Shown here: positions 39,842 to 48,873 of the stretch, piece after piece
Layout of the letters: each line of letters starts with the position of its first letter
How positions within the stretch are numbered: position 1 is the first letter of the stretch
Source: Methanobrevibacter olleyae
GTDB taxonomy: Archaea > Methanobacteriota > Methanobacteria > Methanobacteriales > Methanobacteriaceae
Reading direction: 5' to 3'
Assembly: GCF_900114585.1 (NCBI RefSeq)
Contig: NZ_FOTL01000004.1
Span: 59,134-123,133, forward strand
Length of the DNA: 64,000 nucleotides
The notes under the pieces: model-generated
What the model saw: only the letters and a program-made list of their open reading frames with translations
The model's database searches: none
What the model was told of the DNA's origin: nothing
Made by a program: the position numbers and the translations under genes

Positions 39842-40131
39842 TTCTGTTTTACTAAATTAATTAATTAATTAAAATTAATTAATCCTTTTTCTTTTTTTAT
39901 ACTGTCTATTTTTTTAAAAAATTAATCCTAAAAAATATTATTTTAAAGCAACTATTTTTAAAATTGAAAGATATTTAATTAATAAATTTTCATTAATAAT
40001 CATAAAGTTTCTATCATCAAACATATTTAATAGATTATTAAAGAAAAATTATTAAAGAAAAAAATGAAAAATTAAAAGAGCAAATAATAAAAAATAGAAA
40101 AAAATAATCACTCCCAACTACTAAAAAGAAT
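39842..40131. other. Spacer between convergent genes
   Basis: Begins with a self-complementary TTAATTAATTAATTAAAATTAATTAA stretch, split here as two words (39856-39882), followed by TCCTTTTTCTTTTTTT, a likely terminator of the coiled-coil gene on the plus strand. The rest is A/T-rich with no gene. Confidence 0.45.
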
Positions 40132-40172
40132 TTTGGTCAAGGTTTTTGAGCCGAAGGCTCAAAAAGCTTGGA
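40132..40172 (-). terminator. Conserved 41-bp hairpin element after lysS
   Basis: Identical over 41 bp to the element at 36859-36899. The 10-bp stem has a GAA (plus) / UUC (minus) loop. It abuts the lysS stop codon directly. Confidence 0.7.
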
Positions 40173-41756
40173 TTAAACATCCTGTCTTAACCTTTTTACA
40201 ACAAAATCTTTATCTAAAGAGAGTAAGAATGAAGCTGCTCTTGGTCCTTGTTTTTGTCCAAGAATCATTTTATAGATAGCTTGGAAAGCCTTTTGTGGTT
40301 TTAAACCATGAGACTCTAAAATTAGATACATCTCATCATGCAAATCTTCTGCATTAGTAAATTCTTTTTCTTCCATTAAATCTGCTAAATCCTTTAAAAA
40401 AGCAATTTGATCATCTGGAAGAGGTAATTTTGGAATAGACTTATATTGAACTTGGAATTTAACAAATTTAGGAGCATATTTATCTAGCCAATTAATTACA
40501 TTCTTTACTCTTTCTTGATATTGCTCTAATTCTAAATCACTTAAATCACTAAATTCCTTATCTGCAAAGCTTTTAGATAATTGAGAATTCTTTTTTAATA
40601 TTTTAAATATTTTCTCTAAATCATCCCCAGCAATTTGATAAGCATTAACTAAGAATCTAAACGGAGGTCTGAATGGTAAAGGTGCATCTGGATTAATTTG
40701 AGCATTTTTATAGATGCTTTTGAATTTCCTGCCTTCTTTCTCAGATGGTGCTTCCTCTTCACCATAGCATACCTTTTCTACCTTATCAAAAGTGTCCATA
40801 AAGTCTAACCATGGCATTTTTGGAGAGAAGTCTTTTGATTTCATTGGTTTGCTTCTAAATAAGTAGTAATTAAGGCTCTCAGCAGGTCCAATTTCTAACC
40901 ATTGTTCTGGAGTAAAGAATACTCCCTGAGATTTGCTCATTGCTTCACCATCAAGAGTAATCCATTCATATGGAATTGGATATGGTGCAGGATAATCAAA
41001 GATTTCTTCTGAGATTATGCTACTTACATCATAAGATCCGCCACTAGCTGCATGGTCTTTTCCAAATGGTTCGCAAGTAGTTCCAAAGATTTTCCATCTA
41101 GCTGCCCACTCTACTCTCCAGGTAAGTTTACCATTGCCAGATTTAATATCCATTTCACCATCGTGGCCACATTCACATCTGTATTTTACAATATCTCCAT
41201 TAAAATCATATGCTTCAGTAGTATTTACCCTTCCACATTTTTCACAAATAGGATTATATGGTAACCAATGGTCTGCTAATGGTTCTCTTCTGTACTGGTC
41301 AAATATATCTTTGATTTCATTATGTCTTTCAAGGGAGATTCTAATAGATTCAAGATAATCTCCATTTTTATACATATCAAAACCAGATTTTGGAATAATT
41401 TCAATACCATATGCATCAAGAACTTTGAATAAAGGTTTTTCAAAGTGTTCTACAAAGTTTTTACAGCATCCTTCAGGACATGGTATCATAGAGTAAGGCA
41501 TACCAAGATATTTATCATAAGATTCAGGTAGTGGGAAAGGTACTTTTCTAAGAGGATCATGGTCATCTGCAATCCAAATAGTTTCTGCATCATTACCTAA
41601 TTCACGTAATGCTTTTCCAATAGCATTTGCAATAAATACATCACAAGAATTTCCAATATGTATAGAACCTGATATAGATGTACCGCTTGCTATAACATGT
41701 TTATCAACATCCATTTCATTTAATTCATCAGCGATTCTTTCAATCCAATGTTTCAT
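40173..41756 (-). CDS. lysS: Lysyl-tRNA synthetase, class I
   Basis: Charges tRNA-Lys. The archaeal class I enzyme replaces the class II enzyme of most bacteria. The 527-residue protein has HIGN at residues 33-36, the KMSKS-loop equivalent AMSKS in [11 protein letters not shown], and zinc-type Cys pairs (PICEKCGR...YRCECGHDG). Two ATG codons are adjacent; the second (41756) has GGTG at a normal distance, whereas the first (41759) abuts it. It is transcribed alone. Confidence 0.95.
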   Translation of the reverse strand: MKHWIERIADELNEMDVDKHVIASGTSISGSIHIGNSCDVFIANAIGKALRELGNDAETIWIADDHDPLRKVPFPLPESYDKYLGMPYSMIPCPEGCCKNFVEHFEKPLFKVLDAYGIEIIPKSGFDMYKNGDYLESIRISLERHNEIKDIFDQYRREPLADHWLPYNPICEKCGRVNTTEAYDFNGDIVKYRCECGHDGEMDIKSGNGKLTWRVEWAARWKIFGTTCEPFGKDHAASGGSYDVSSIISEEIFDYPAPYPIPYEWITLDGEAMSKSQGVFFTPEQWLEIGPAESLNYYLFRSKPMKSKDFSPKMPWLDFMDTFDKVEKVCYGEEEAPSEKEGRKFKSIYKNAQINPDAPLPFRPPFRFLVNAYQIAGDDLEKIFKILKKNSQLSKSFADKEFSDLSDLELEQYQERVKNVINWLDKYAPKFVKFQVQYKSIPKLPLPDDQIAFLKDLADLMEEKEFTNAEDLHDEMYLILESHGLKPQKAFQAIYKMILGQKQGPRAASFLLSLDKDFVVKRLRQDV

Positions 41757-41759
41757 CAT

Positions 41760-42225
41760 CTCACCATAATAATTATAAAAGCTACTTTCAATTTAATAAG
41801 TTTAATAACTCAAACTATATGAAAGCAATAAGAAGTATAAATTAATATAAATATAAATTTGATGCTAATTTACTAAATTTAATATTAATTTTAAGTATCA
41901 AATATTAAAAATATTAATTTTAGTACTAAATATTAAAAATATTAATTTTAGTACTAAATAATAAAAATATTAATTTTAGTACTAAATAATAAAAATATTA
42001 ATTTTAGTACCAAACATTAAAAAATAAAATTATGAAAAATACTAATTTTAGCACTAATATTAAAAAATAAAATTATGAAAAATATTAATTTTAAAATAAG
42101 ACTCTATAATAAGATTCTTTAATCAATATCTTAATACTTTATTATATTATATATTTTCATTATCATATTATAAAAAATTAATTACAAAAATAGAAAGAAT
42201 TATGTTAAAAATTTATTTATCAATA
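41760..42225. repeat. 28-bp tandem repeats upstream of lysS
   Basis: Between about 41885 and 42020 a 28-bp unit (AATATTAATTTTAGTACTAA core) occurs at least four times, with GTAC words at 41923, 41951, 41979 and 42007. Diverged copies continue to about 42095. The lysS promoter should lie in 41760-41880. No gene is seen. Confidence 0.75.
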
Positions 42226-42316
42226 GAACTTTAAAAAAAATAATAAAACTTTAAAAAAAATAATAAAACTTTAAAAAAAATAATAAAACTTTAAAAAAAA
42301 TAATAAAACTTTAAAA
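42226..42316. repeat. 20-bp tandem repeat
   Basis: Four and a half perfect copies of a 20-bp unit (AATAAAACTTTAAAAAAAAT). It sits directly after the terminator hairpin of the DUF11 adhesin gene. Confidence 0.9.
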
Positions 42317-42347
42317 AATAAGAAAAAGCATAAGAAAATCTTATGCT
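42311..42347 (-). terminator. Hairpin terminator of the DUF11 adhesin gene
   Basis: A perfect 9-bp stem, AGCATAAGA-AAA-TCTTATGCT (42327-42347), lies 23 bp after the stop codon. On the gene strand TTTTTCTTATTTTTT follows. Confidence 0.7.
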
Positions 42348-42369
42348 AAAAAACTATAATTTGAAGAAT

Positions 42370-45300
42370 TCACTCCTTACGCCCAAACATAGCTCCGGTT
42401 AAAACTATTAAAGCAAGTAATAATACCAATAGTGGATTGCCTGTTTTTGGTAAAACAGATGTTTCCATTTCTTTAGTAGTACTATCTTCTGTAGTTAAAT
42501 CATCTGATTCATCAGGAATATCTCCATCAGAATCCTCCTCACCAGAACCTTCCTCATCTGGAACTTCCTCATCTGGAACTTCCTCATCTGGAACTTCCTC
42601 ATTAGGAACATCCTCATCTGGAACTTCCTCATTAGGAACAGCAGTTACAGTTACATTATTAGAGGATGCATTATTATTAGAGGTGTTATTATCATATTGA
42701 TCAGATGAAACAACAGCATTATTAGCAAATTCACCTACTTCACTAATCCTAACAGTGACAGTTAAAGTTTTTGACTCACCATTAGCTAATTCACCAACAT
42801 TCCAAAGACCAGTAGAAGAATCATAATCTCCACTAGATGCAGATACAAATGTATGTTTAGTGATATCACTATCAGTCACTTTAACACCAGTAGCATTAAA
42901 AGGTCCATTGTTAGTTACTTTAAAAGTATAAGTTACAGTATTTCCAACAGTAATTTCTGTTTTATCAACAGACTTTTCAAGACTTAAATCAGCATATGGT
43001 TTTACTTCAACTTCAGCTTTATCAAAATTATTGTCAAGAGTAGTTTCATCTTCTGCCCCTTCTACATAAGCAGTAATGTTAAATTTGCCTAATTCATTAG
43101 CTTTAACAAGTATAGCTAATTGAACAGTGTCTCCTACATTTAACTCGCCAATAGCCCAATCCCCAGTAGATTGATTGAAACCAGAAGTGTTTCCTAATAA
43201 TTCTCTTGAAGATATATATTCAAATTCAGCTGGTAATTCCAAAATTGCAATTACTTCAGTAGCATTACATGGACCATTGTTAGTTACATTAATAATAAAC
43301 TCAAAAGTTTCCCCATATAAAACAGATCCAGGAGCTTCAATAGTTATCGCTAAATCAGTAATTTCATAAGGGTCAATTTCAACAGTATCATTATTATTAT
43401 CAGTAAAATTATCTTTTTCATTAGATGTAACATTAGCTATGTTGGTAATAGTCTCACCAAATTTAGTTACATTAGCAACTATTTCTAAAGTAGCATCAGT
43501 ACCATTGTTCAAATTGCCAATAATCCAAATACCAGAATTTGGATAGTATTCACCAACACTAGCATTATAACTAACAAACTCAAGACCTTCCGGAAGTTTA
43601 TCAGTAACTATAACATCGGTGGCATTACAAGGACCCCAATTGATTACAGTAATTAAAAAAGTAACTTCATCTCCGTAATGTATGCTGACGCCAGATCGGA
43701 CATCAGGTATTAATTCTTCACCATTTACTTTAATTAATTCTTTTATAATCATTAAATCGACTAAAGGTTTAGCAGTTACAATAACACTATCTTCATCATC
43801 AACTGTAGATACATCTTCTCCACTATGATTTATAAGTTTAGCAGTGTTGTTAATAGGGTCTAGACTATTAATAGTAACAATTATTTTTAAAGAAACTGTT
43901 TGGTTAACACCTAAAGAACCAATGGTCCAATTACCAGAATCTTTATCATAGGTACCAACGCTAGCATTATAACTAACAAACTCAAGACCTTCCGGAAGTT
44001 TATCATTAATTACAACACCATCAGTAGCATTAGGACCGTGATTAGTTACATTAATAATATAAGTAATCTCTTGTCCATAATATATAGAATCCTTATCTTC
44101 CATTACATCTTTTATAACACCTATACTAACTTTATCTACAGCAGGATTAGATGTCACTTCTACAGAAGATACATTATTACTAGAATTAGTATCATTCTCC
44201 CTACAACTTGTAACAGTAGCAGTATTAGTTAAAGTACCTACACCAGTCACATGAGCAATTATATTTAAAGTAGCAATAGCATCCTTTTCTAACTCAGGGA
44301 TAGTCCAATCACCTGAATCTTCATCATAGGTACCAACACTAGCATCAAAACTAACAAAAGCAAGACCATTTGGAAGTTTATCATTAACTACAATATTAGT
44401 AGCTGTTTTAGGCCCATTATTAGTTACTTCAATAGTGAAATTAACATAATCACCTTGTGTTACTGCTGCTGTGACATTTACAGTTTTATTAACTTCTAAA
44501 TCAACCTCAGGAGCTCCGATTACATGTAATATTACTCTATTAGAGTGTGATTCAAAATTATGTGTTTGAGTATCATCATGATACCATGCAATAAATTCAT
44601 AGTCACCAATCGGATATTGCTCTATTAGAATAGTTCCGCCAGGAACACTGAATCCTATTGGTTCTTCGTTAGGTAAATTACTAATGTTATTAATTAGAGG
44701 AGTTCCATTGATACTTACTAAAAAATAACTAACAATGCCCTCAGTAACTGGAACATCTACGTAATTAAGAAGATTTACTATTGCTTTTAAAGTTGCATCT
44801 TCACCTACATAGATAGTATCTTCAAATTTATCATTTACATACAATGTAGTGTTTGTTTGATTTAAAATTTGAATACCATCTATTTTGACTGGTGGTCCAT
44901 GATTACGATTTGTTTCAAAATAAGCATCCCCTGTTGTACCATTTATACCAGTAAATCTAGCTACACCTATCTTGTTATAGCCTGGCATATTAGCAATATA
45001 TAAATCAGCATAGTGACGCTGCCCATTAAACTCTAGGAATGCATGCATATTCTTATAGTCATCTTCATCCATGTAAAAAATCATATACATTTCATCTTCT
45101 TCAACAGCTGTCCAATATATATTTGCTGGATGCTGATTATGATGAAAATAATAACCTGATGAAACTTCCCTAAAATGGGATAAAAAGTTTCTTTCTGTAT
45201 CAGTTAAATTAATGGTAAAATAATGATTTTCACTATAATTTGCATCAGCTTCATACATAGAGATATCACTAACATTACTTGATACAGGCCTACTGTCACC

Positions 45301-45594
45301 AAGAACATATGAATCCCCATCAGCTGTATCCCTTGAAGAACTTACTTCAGTTTCTGCAGCCTGGATAATATCAACATTTTCCGAATCTTCAGCTCCTAAA
45401 TTAGTAGAATCACTTCCTAGATTAGAAATACTGACATCATCAACATTTTCCGAATCTCCAACCCCTAAATTAGTAGAATCACTTTCTACATCAGAAATGA
45501 TGGTATCATTAACATCTGCAGCAGATACAGTAGCACATGAAATTGTCAATATACTAAGAATTATTAGAATAATCATTAACTTATTGCCTTTCAT
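42370..45594 (-). CDS. DUF11-repeat surface protein with LPKTG-like cell-wall anchor
   Basis: A secreted adhesin-like protein of 1074 residues. The signal peptide (1-26) is followed by a duplicated SDSTNLG/SENVD spacer (about 30-95) and a unique N-terminal domain (about 105-365; Tyr/His-rich, with SNPx-like beta segments). Five DUF11 repeats of about 115-125 residues follow (about 370-985), each with V-T-N-x-G-P and D-K-L-P-E-G-L motifs and many N-x-S/T sequons. An acidic E-V-P-D-E repeat stalk (about 990-1035) leads to an anchor: VLPKTGNP, a hydrophobic helix and RKE. The anchor has the form of a sortase signal. AAGGAGGTGA is 7 nt before the ATG. Confidence 0.9.
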   Translation of the reverse strand: MKGNKLMIILIILSILTISCATVSAADVNDTIISDVESDSTNLGVGDSENVDDVSISNLGSDSTNLGAEDSENVDIIQAAETEVSSSRDTADGDSYVLGDSRPVSSNVSDISMYEADANYSENHYFTINLTDTERNFLSHFREVSSGYYFHHNQHPANIYWTAVEEDEMYMIFYMDEDDYKNMHAFLEFNGQRHYADLYIANMPGYNKIGVARFTGINGTTGDAYFETNRNHGPPVKIDGIQILNQTNTTLYVNDKFEDTIYVGEDATLKAIVNLLNYVDVPVTEGIVSYFLVSINGTPLINNISNLPNEEPIGFSVPGGTILIEQYPIGDYEFIAWYHDDTQTHNFESHSNRVILHVIGAPEVDLEVNKTVNVTAAVTQGDYVNFTIEVTNNGPKTATNIVVNDKLPNGLAFVSFDASVGTYDEDSGDWTIPELEKDAIATLNIIAHVTGVGTLTNTATVTSCRENDTNSSNNVSSVEVTSNPAVDKVSIGVIKDVMEDKDSIYYGQEITYIINVTNHGPNATDGVVINDKLPEGLEFVSYNASVGTYDKDSGNWTIGSLGVNQTVSLKIIVTINSLDPINNTAKLINHSGEDVSTVDDEDSVIVTAKPLVDLMIIKELIKVNGEELIPDVRSGVSIHYGDEVTFLITVINWGPCNATDVIVTDKLPEGLEFVSYNASVGEYYPNSGIWIIGNLNNGTDATLEIVANVTKFGETITNIANVTSNEKDNFTDNNNDTVEIDPYEITDLAITIEAPGSVLYGETFEFIINVTNNGPCNATEVIAILELPAEFEYISSRELLGNTSGFNQSTGDWAIGELNVGDTVQLAILVKANELGKFNITAYVEGAEDETTLDNNFDKAEVEVKPYADLSLEKSVDKTEITVGNTVTYTFKVTNNGPFNATGVKVTDSDITKHTFVSASSGDYDSSTGLWNVGELANGESKTLTVTVRISEVGEFANNAVVSSDQYDNNTSNNNASSNNVTVTAVPNEEVPDEDVPNEEVPDEEVPDEEVPDEEGSGEEDSDGDIPDESDDLTTEDSTTKEMETSVLPKTGNPLLVLLLALIVLTGAMFGRKE

Positions 45595-45970
45595 TATCTT
45601 TTCACCTCCTTTTAAATTAATTATATATATTTATTTTCAATTCTTATATATAAACATTCATAAAAATATATCAAAAAGTAAATAATTTATAAATAGGTAT
45701 ATAAAAAAAATTAATCGATTCAATCAATAAAATAAAAAATTGAACAAATTAAAAAATAGATTATAAAATTAAAAAAAAATTCTCTAAAAATAACTTATCA
45801 AAAAAAATCAAAAATACTTATTAAAGGATTAAATAGAATCCTATAAAAGAACCCTATTAAGTGGAAAAATAGACTTAAGCTCTATGTAAAAATAAAAATA
45901 GCTTAAAAAATAATAGATAAAAAATCAGTAAAAATAATTAAATTAAATAAGAATCAATAATAAATCAACT
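45595..45970. other. AT-rich intergenic region upstream of the DUF11 adhesin
   Basis: Contains the adhesin promoter (TATATATAAGAATTG-like on the minus strand at about 45640-45652). The rest is A/T-rich with no gene or RNA seen. Confidence 0.45.
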
Positions 45971-46006
45971 AAAAAAAAGTAGATTGAACTTATTGTTCAA
46001 ATCTAC
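45971..46006 (-). terminator. Hairpin terminator overlapping the nrdD stop codon
   Basis: GTAGATTGAAC (45979-45989) pairs with GTTCAAATCTAC (45995-46006), one bulged base. The stem includes the nrdD stop codon, and the gene strand continues into a run of eight T. Confidence 0.7.
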
Positions 46007-48302
46007 GTCTGTCAATTAATTCTTGACGTTTACCTGCGTTCCATCCACCGTTTGCAGATTTAGCGTGACCTACTTGTTGTACATAGCCAGTGATTCTGTC
46101 ATACCATTCTACATCAGCAGCTTCACCACAGGAAGGACATTTATTACTTAGTCCCTTCATTAAAGTTTTACATTTTAAACAGAAACTGAATGCTGAGCTA
46201 TAAGCCCAAAAACCAATATCAGATTTTCTTGCAATTTTATTAGTTAAACTCATTAATGCTTCAGGATCAGAGTAAGATTCACCCATAAATGCATGGAAGA
46301 TATGTCCACCAGGAGTTAATCTGTGATATTTACCTTCGATTTTAAGTTTATCTGCAAATGAAATATCAGAGTTTACAGGTACATGTGAGGAGTTAGTGTA
46401 GTAGTTAGCTCCATTGTCACCTTGTAAGATTGCCTTATCTCCAAACTGTTCTTTATCTAAGGTTGCAAATCTGTATGCAGTAGATTCCGCAGGAGTTTGT
46501 AATACAGTCCATCTTAAACCAGTTTCTTCTTTTAATGCCTTTGTTCTTGCATTAAGATATTCTATACATTTTAAACCAAATTTATTTGCTTCAGGGTTGT
46601 CAATACCTTCACCGAATAATGCAAGTAACATTTCATTAAGGCCACAGAAACCAAAGGATAAAGTAGAGTTTTGGATTCTATAATAAGTTTCTCCATCAAC
46701 CTCTTGATCTAAGAATGGTAAAATATCAAAGTTATTTAAACAGTTAAGACCTTGGTTTCTTCTAATCATTAAGGTTTCAACAGCTAAATCCATGTAGTTG
46801 TCTAAGTATTCGAATACATCATCTTCATCTCTAGATTGGTATCCGATTCTAGGCATGTTTAAAGTTACATATGCGAGGTTACCAGTTCTTAAACAGTCTT
46901 GTTCCCAGTCACCAGTCCAATTATCCTGAAGACAGGTTCTACAACCCATATAGTTAGCCATCTGACCTCTGTAATCAGGTAACATGTTTACAAAGTAAGA
47001 TGAACCATATTTAGCTGAAAGTTCATGAACCAAAAGCATATCCTCATCATAGTCACCCTTTAAGGTCTCATCACGTAATGTGTAAATAGTGTTTGGGAAT
47101 AGGTGAGGTTTACCTTCTGAATCTCCTTCAAGTAAAATTTCAGTAAATGCCTTTTGAATCATTCTAGTTTCATCTTCAAAGTCAGCATAAGTTCCTACAA
47201 CTTGTCCTTTTGGACCATATGCAGTTAAATCTTGTAAGAATTTTGGAACTCCAAATTCTAATTGCATACTTGTAAATGGAACTTGGGAACCTCTTGCAGC
47301 ATAAGCCATATTTAAGTTGTAAACTAACATTTGAATAGCTTGCTTTACTTCCTCATAGCTTCTACCAGTTGCAAATGGTGCAACAAATACATTCCATAAG
47401 GACATTGCTTGTCCTCCAGACATGTTTTGTTGAGCTGCAAGCATAATTTCACCAGTGTGATTCATTAAAGTTTCCATATGAGAAGGAGGTGCTGCAACAG
47501 AGGTATGATCTCCTGTACCATCTACTTTAAGACCATATTTAATGAAAGTTCTTATATCATGTTGTAAGCAGTTTAGTGGCCTTCCTGCAAAAAATTCTAA
47601 ATCGTGGATGTGAATGTCACCAGACATATGTGCATCTGCTAAGTGAGCTGGTAACATGTGTAAGAGTGCATATTGTTTTAATGCCTCATCAGCAACATAT
47701 TTATGAATAGACTCAGGATTATGCATCATATTTGCATTATCTCTAGAACCATTTTCAATTAATGAAGTAATGTTATAAACTGGAATACCTAAACGAGTAT
47801 ATCTGCTTCTTAAATCTTCCAATCCATATTCTACAAGTTTAGTGTTTACGATTTCCCTAATCATTGGAGCGGTAAGATATTCAACATTAAGCTTTTTAAG
47901 TTCTTTCCAAACTTCAGAAGCGATTTCAAAAGCAGTTTCCTGGGAAGCACCAGTTTCTTCAACTAAAGTACTTGCAATTTTAGCCATATCAAATGGTTCA
48001 ATTTTATCTCTTGAAGAACGTACTTTTAAAGTAGTCTTAGCTAAGTATTTGTTAGCTGCTTCAGAATCTACATCTTCTAAACATTCGTAAACAATTTTTT
48101 TAATTTCTTTAGTGGTAATTCCATCATATAAGTTTTCAACAACAGTTGAAACAATTTTTTCAGATTCAAAGAATGGAGCTTCTACCATTACTAAAGATTT
48201 TAACAATTTTTCATAACTAAATGCTTCAGATACACCATTGTTTTTCTTAACAGTGATCTTAGATCTTTTAATATCATTTTCGACATTATCTACTTTTTCC
48301 AC
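45990..48302 (-). CDS. nrdD: Anaerobic ribonucleoside-triphosphate reductase (class III)
   Basis: Oxygen-sensitive glycyl-radical enzyme that makes deoxyribonucleotides. The 770-residue protein has an N-terminal ATP-cone (about 15-105) for allosteric control, the catalytic barrel, a zinc site C708-x2-C711...C722-x2-C725, and the radical-glycine region ending NGGWNAGKRQE (G about 757). The start is GTG at 48302, with GGTG 5 nt upstream. No intein interrupts it. The activating enzyme NrdG is not next to it and must be encoded elsewhere. A repeat pair in its leader (48522-48549) may be an operator. Confidence 0.95.
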   Translation of the reverse strand: MEKVDNVENDIKRSKITVKKNNGVSEAFSYEKLLKSLVMVEAPFFESEKIVSTVVENLYDGITTKEIKKIVYECLEDVDSEAANKYLAKTTLKVRSSRDKIEPFDMAKIASTLVEETGASQETAFEIASEVWKELKKLNVEYLTAPMIREIVNTKLVEYGLEDLRSRYTRLGIPVYNITSLIENGSRDNANMMHNPESIHKYVADEALKQYALLHMLPAHLADAHMSGDIHIHDLEFFAGRPLNCLQHDIRTFIKYGLKVDGTGDHTSVAAPPSHMETLMNHTGEIMLAAQQNMSGGQAMSLWNVFVAPFATGRSYEEVKQAIQMLVYNLNMAYAARGSQVPFTSMQLEFGVPKFLQDLTAYGPKGQVVGTYADFEDETRMIQKAFTEILLEGDSEGKPHLFPNTIYTLRDETLKGDYDEDMLLVHELSAKYGSSYFVNMLPDYRGQMANYMGCRTCLQDNWTGDWEQDCLRTGNLAYVTLNMPRIGYQSRDEDDVFEYLDNYMDLAVETLMIRRNQGLNCLNNFDILPFLDQEVDGETYYRIQNSTLSFGFCGLNEMLLALFGEGIDNPEANKFGLKCIEYLNARTKALKEETGLRWTVLQTPAESTAYRFATLDKEQFGDKAILQGDNGANYYTNSSHVPVNSDISFADKLKIEGKYHRLTPGGHIFHAFMGESYSDPEALMSLTNKIARKSDIGFWAYSSAFSFCLKCKTLMKGLSNKCPSCGEAADVEWYDRITGYVQQVGHAKSANGGWNAGKRQELIDRRRFEQ

Positions 48303-48521
48303 TTTAACACCTTCATTAATATCTCACAAACCCGTTGTTATTAAAAGTAAGAGTTAGTAAGTTAATTAGTAAGTTAATGATTATAAATTTTTTATTTAAG
48401 AAAATTCCTATTTAAGAAAATCCTTAAAAAAATCCTATATAAAATTATTAGAAATTTTTATAAAATAATTTAATTAATAATAATATGTAATTAGATGTAT
48501 AATATCTGTTCGATATGATAC

Positions 48522-48592
48522 GAAAGTTAGTAACTATATGGAAAGTTAGCTACTTCACGAAATAATATTTGTCTTAAGATGTATATAAATCA
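48522..48592 (-). promoter_or_regulatory. nrdD promoter with direct-repeat operator
   Basis: On the minus strand TTTATATAC at about 48582-48590 is the TATA box. Just downstream, around the expected transcript start, GAAAGTTAG occurs twice (48522-48530 and 48541-48549), 19 bp apart, in a G/C-richer block than the surroundings. This is a possible repressor site for ribonucleotide reductase. Confidence 0.5.
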
Positions 48593-48873
48593 TTCTATTT
48601 AACACGAACAAAATATATTCCAATAGTTATAAGTGTTTAAAATACTTAAAACTTAATAAAAAATATTTAAAACCTATTTAAATTTAAAAAAGGAAAAAAT
48701 CCTTAAAGATTAAAATTATGAAGCTAAAAATCCAATATCATCATTATCATCAAATTCTAAATAATCCCAATATAATCATATCATGAAATTCTAAATAAAA
48801 CCATTATCATCATTATCCCATTGTAAATCAATTCAATGCCACTGCTATATCATCATGAATAAATTAAAAAGAA
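48593..48873. other. AT-rich intergenic region
   Basis: Spacer between the nrdD promoter and the end of polC. The words TCATCATTATC/CATTATCATCATTATC around 48735-48815 are a loose repeat. No gene is seen. Confidence 0.4.

Noticed and set aside
42226..42316. Regular 20-bp repeats considered as a CRISPR array
   Set aside because: The units are directly tandem with no unique spacers and consist of A/T-only sequence. The same applies to 23289-23356 and 28480-28595. No cas genes are present.
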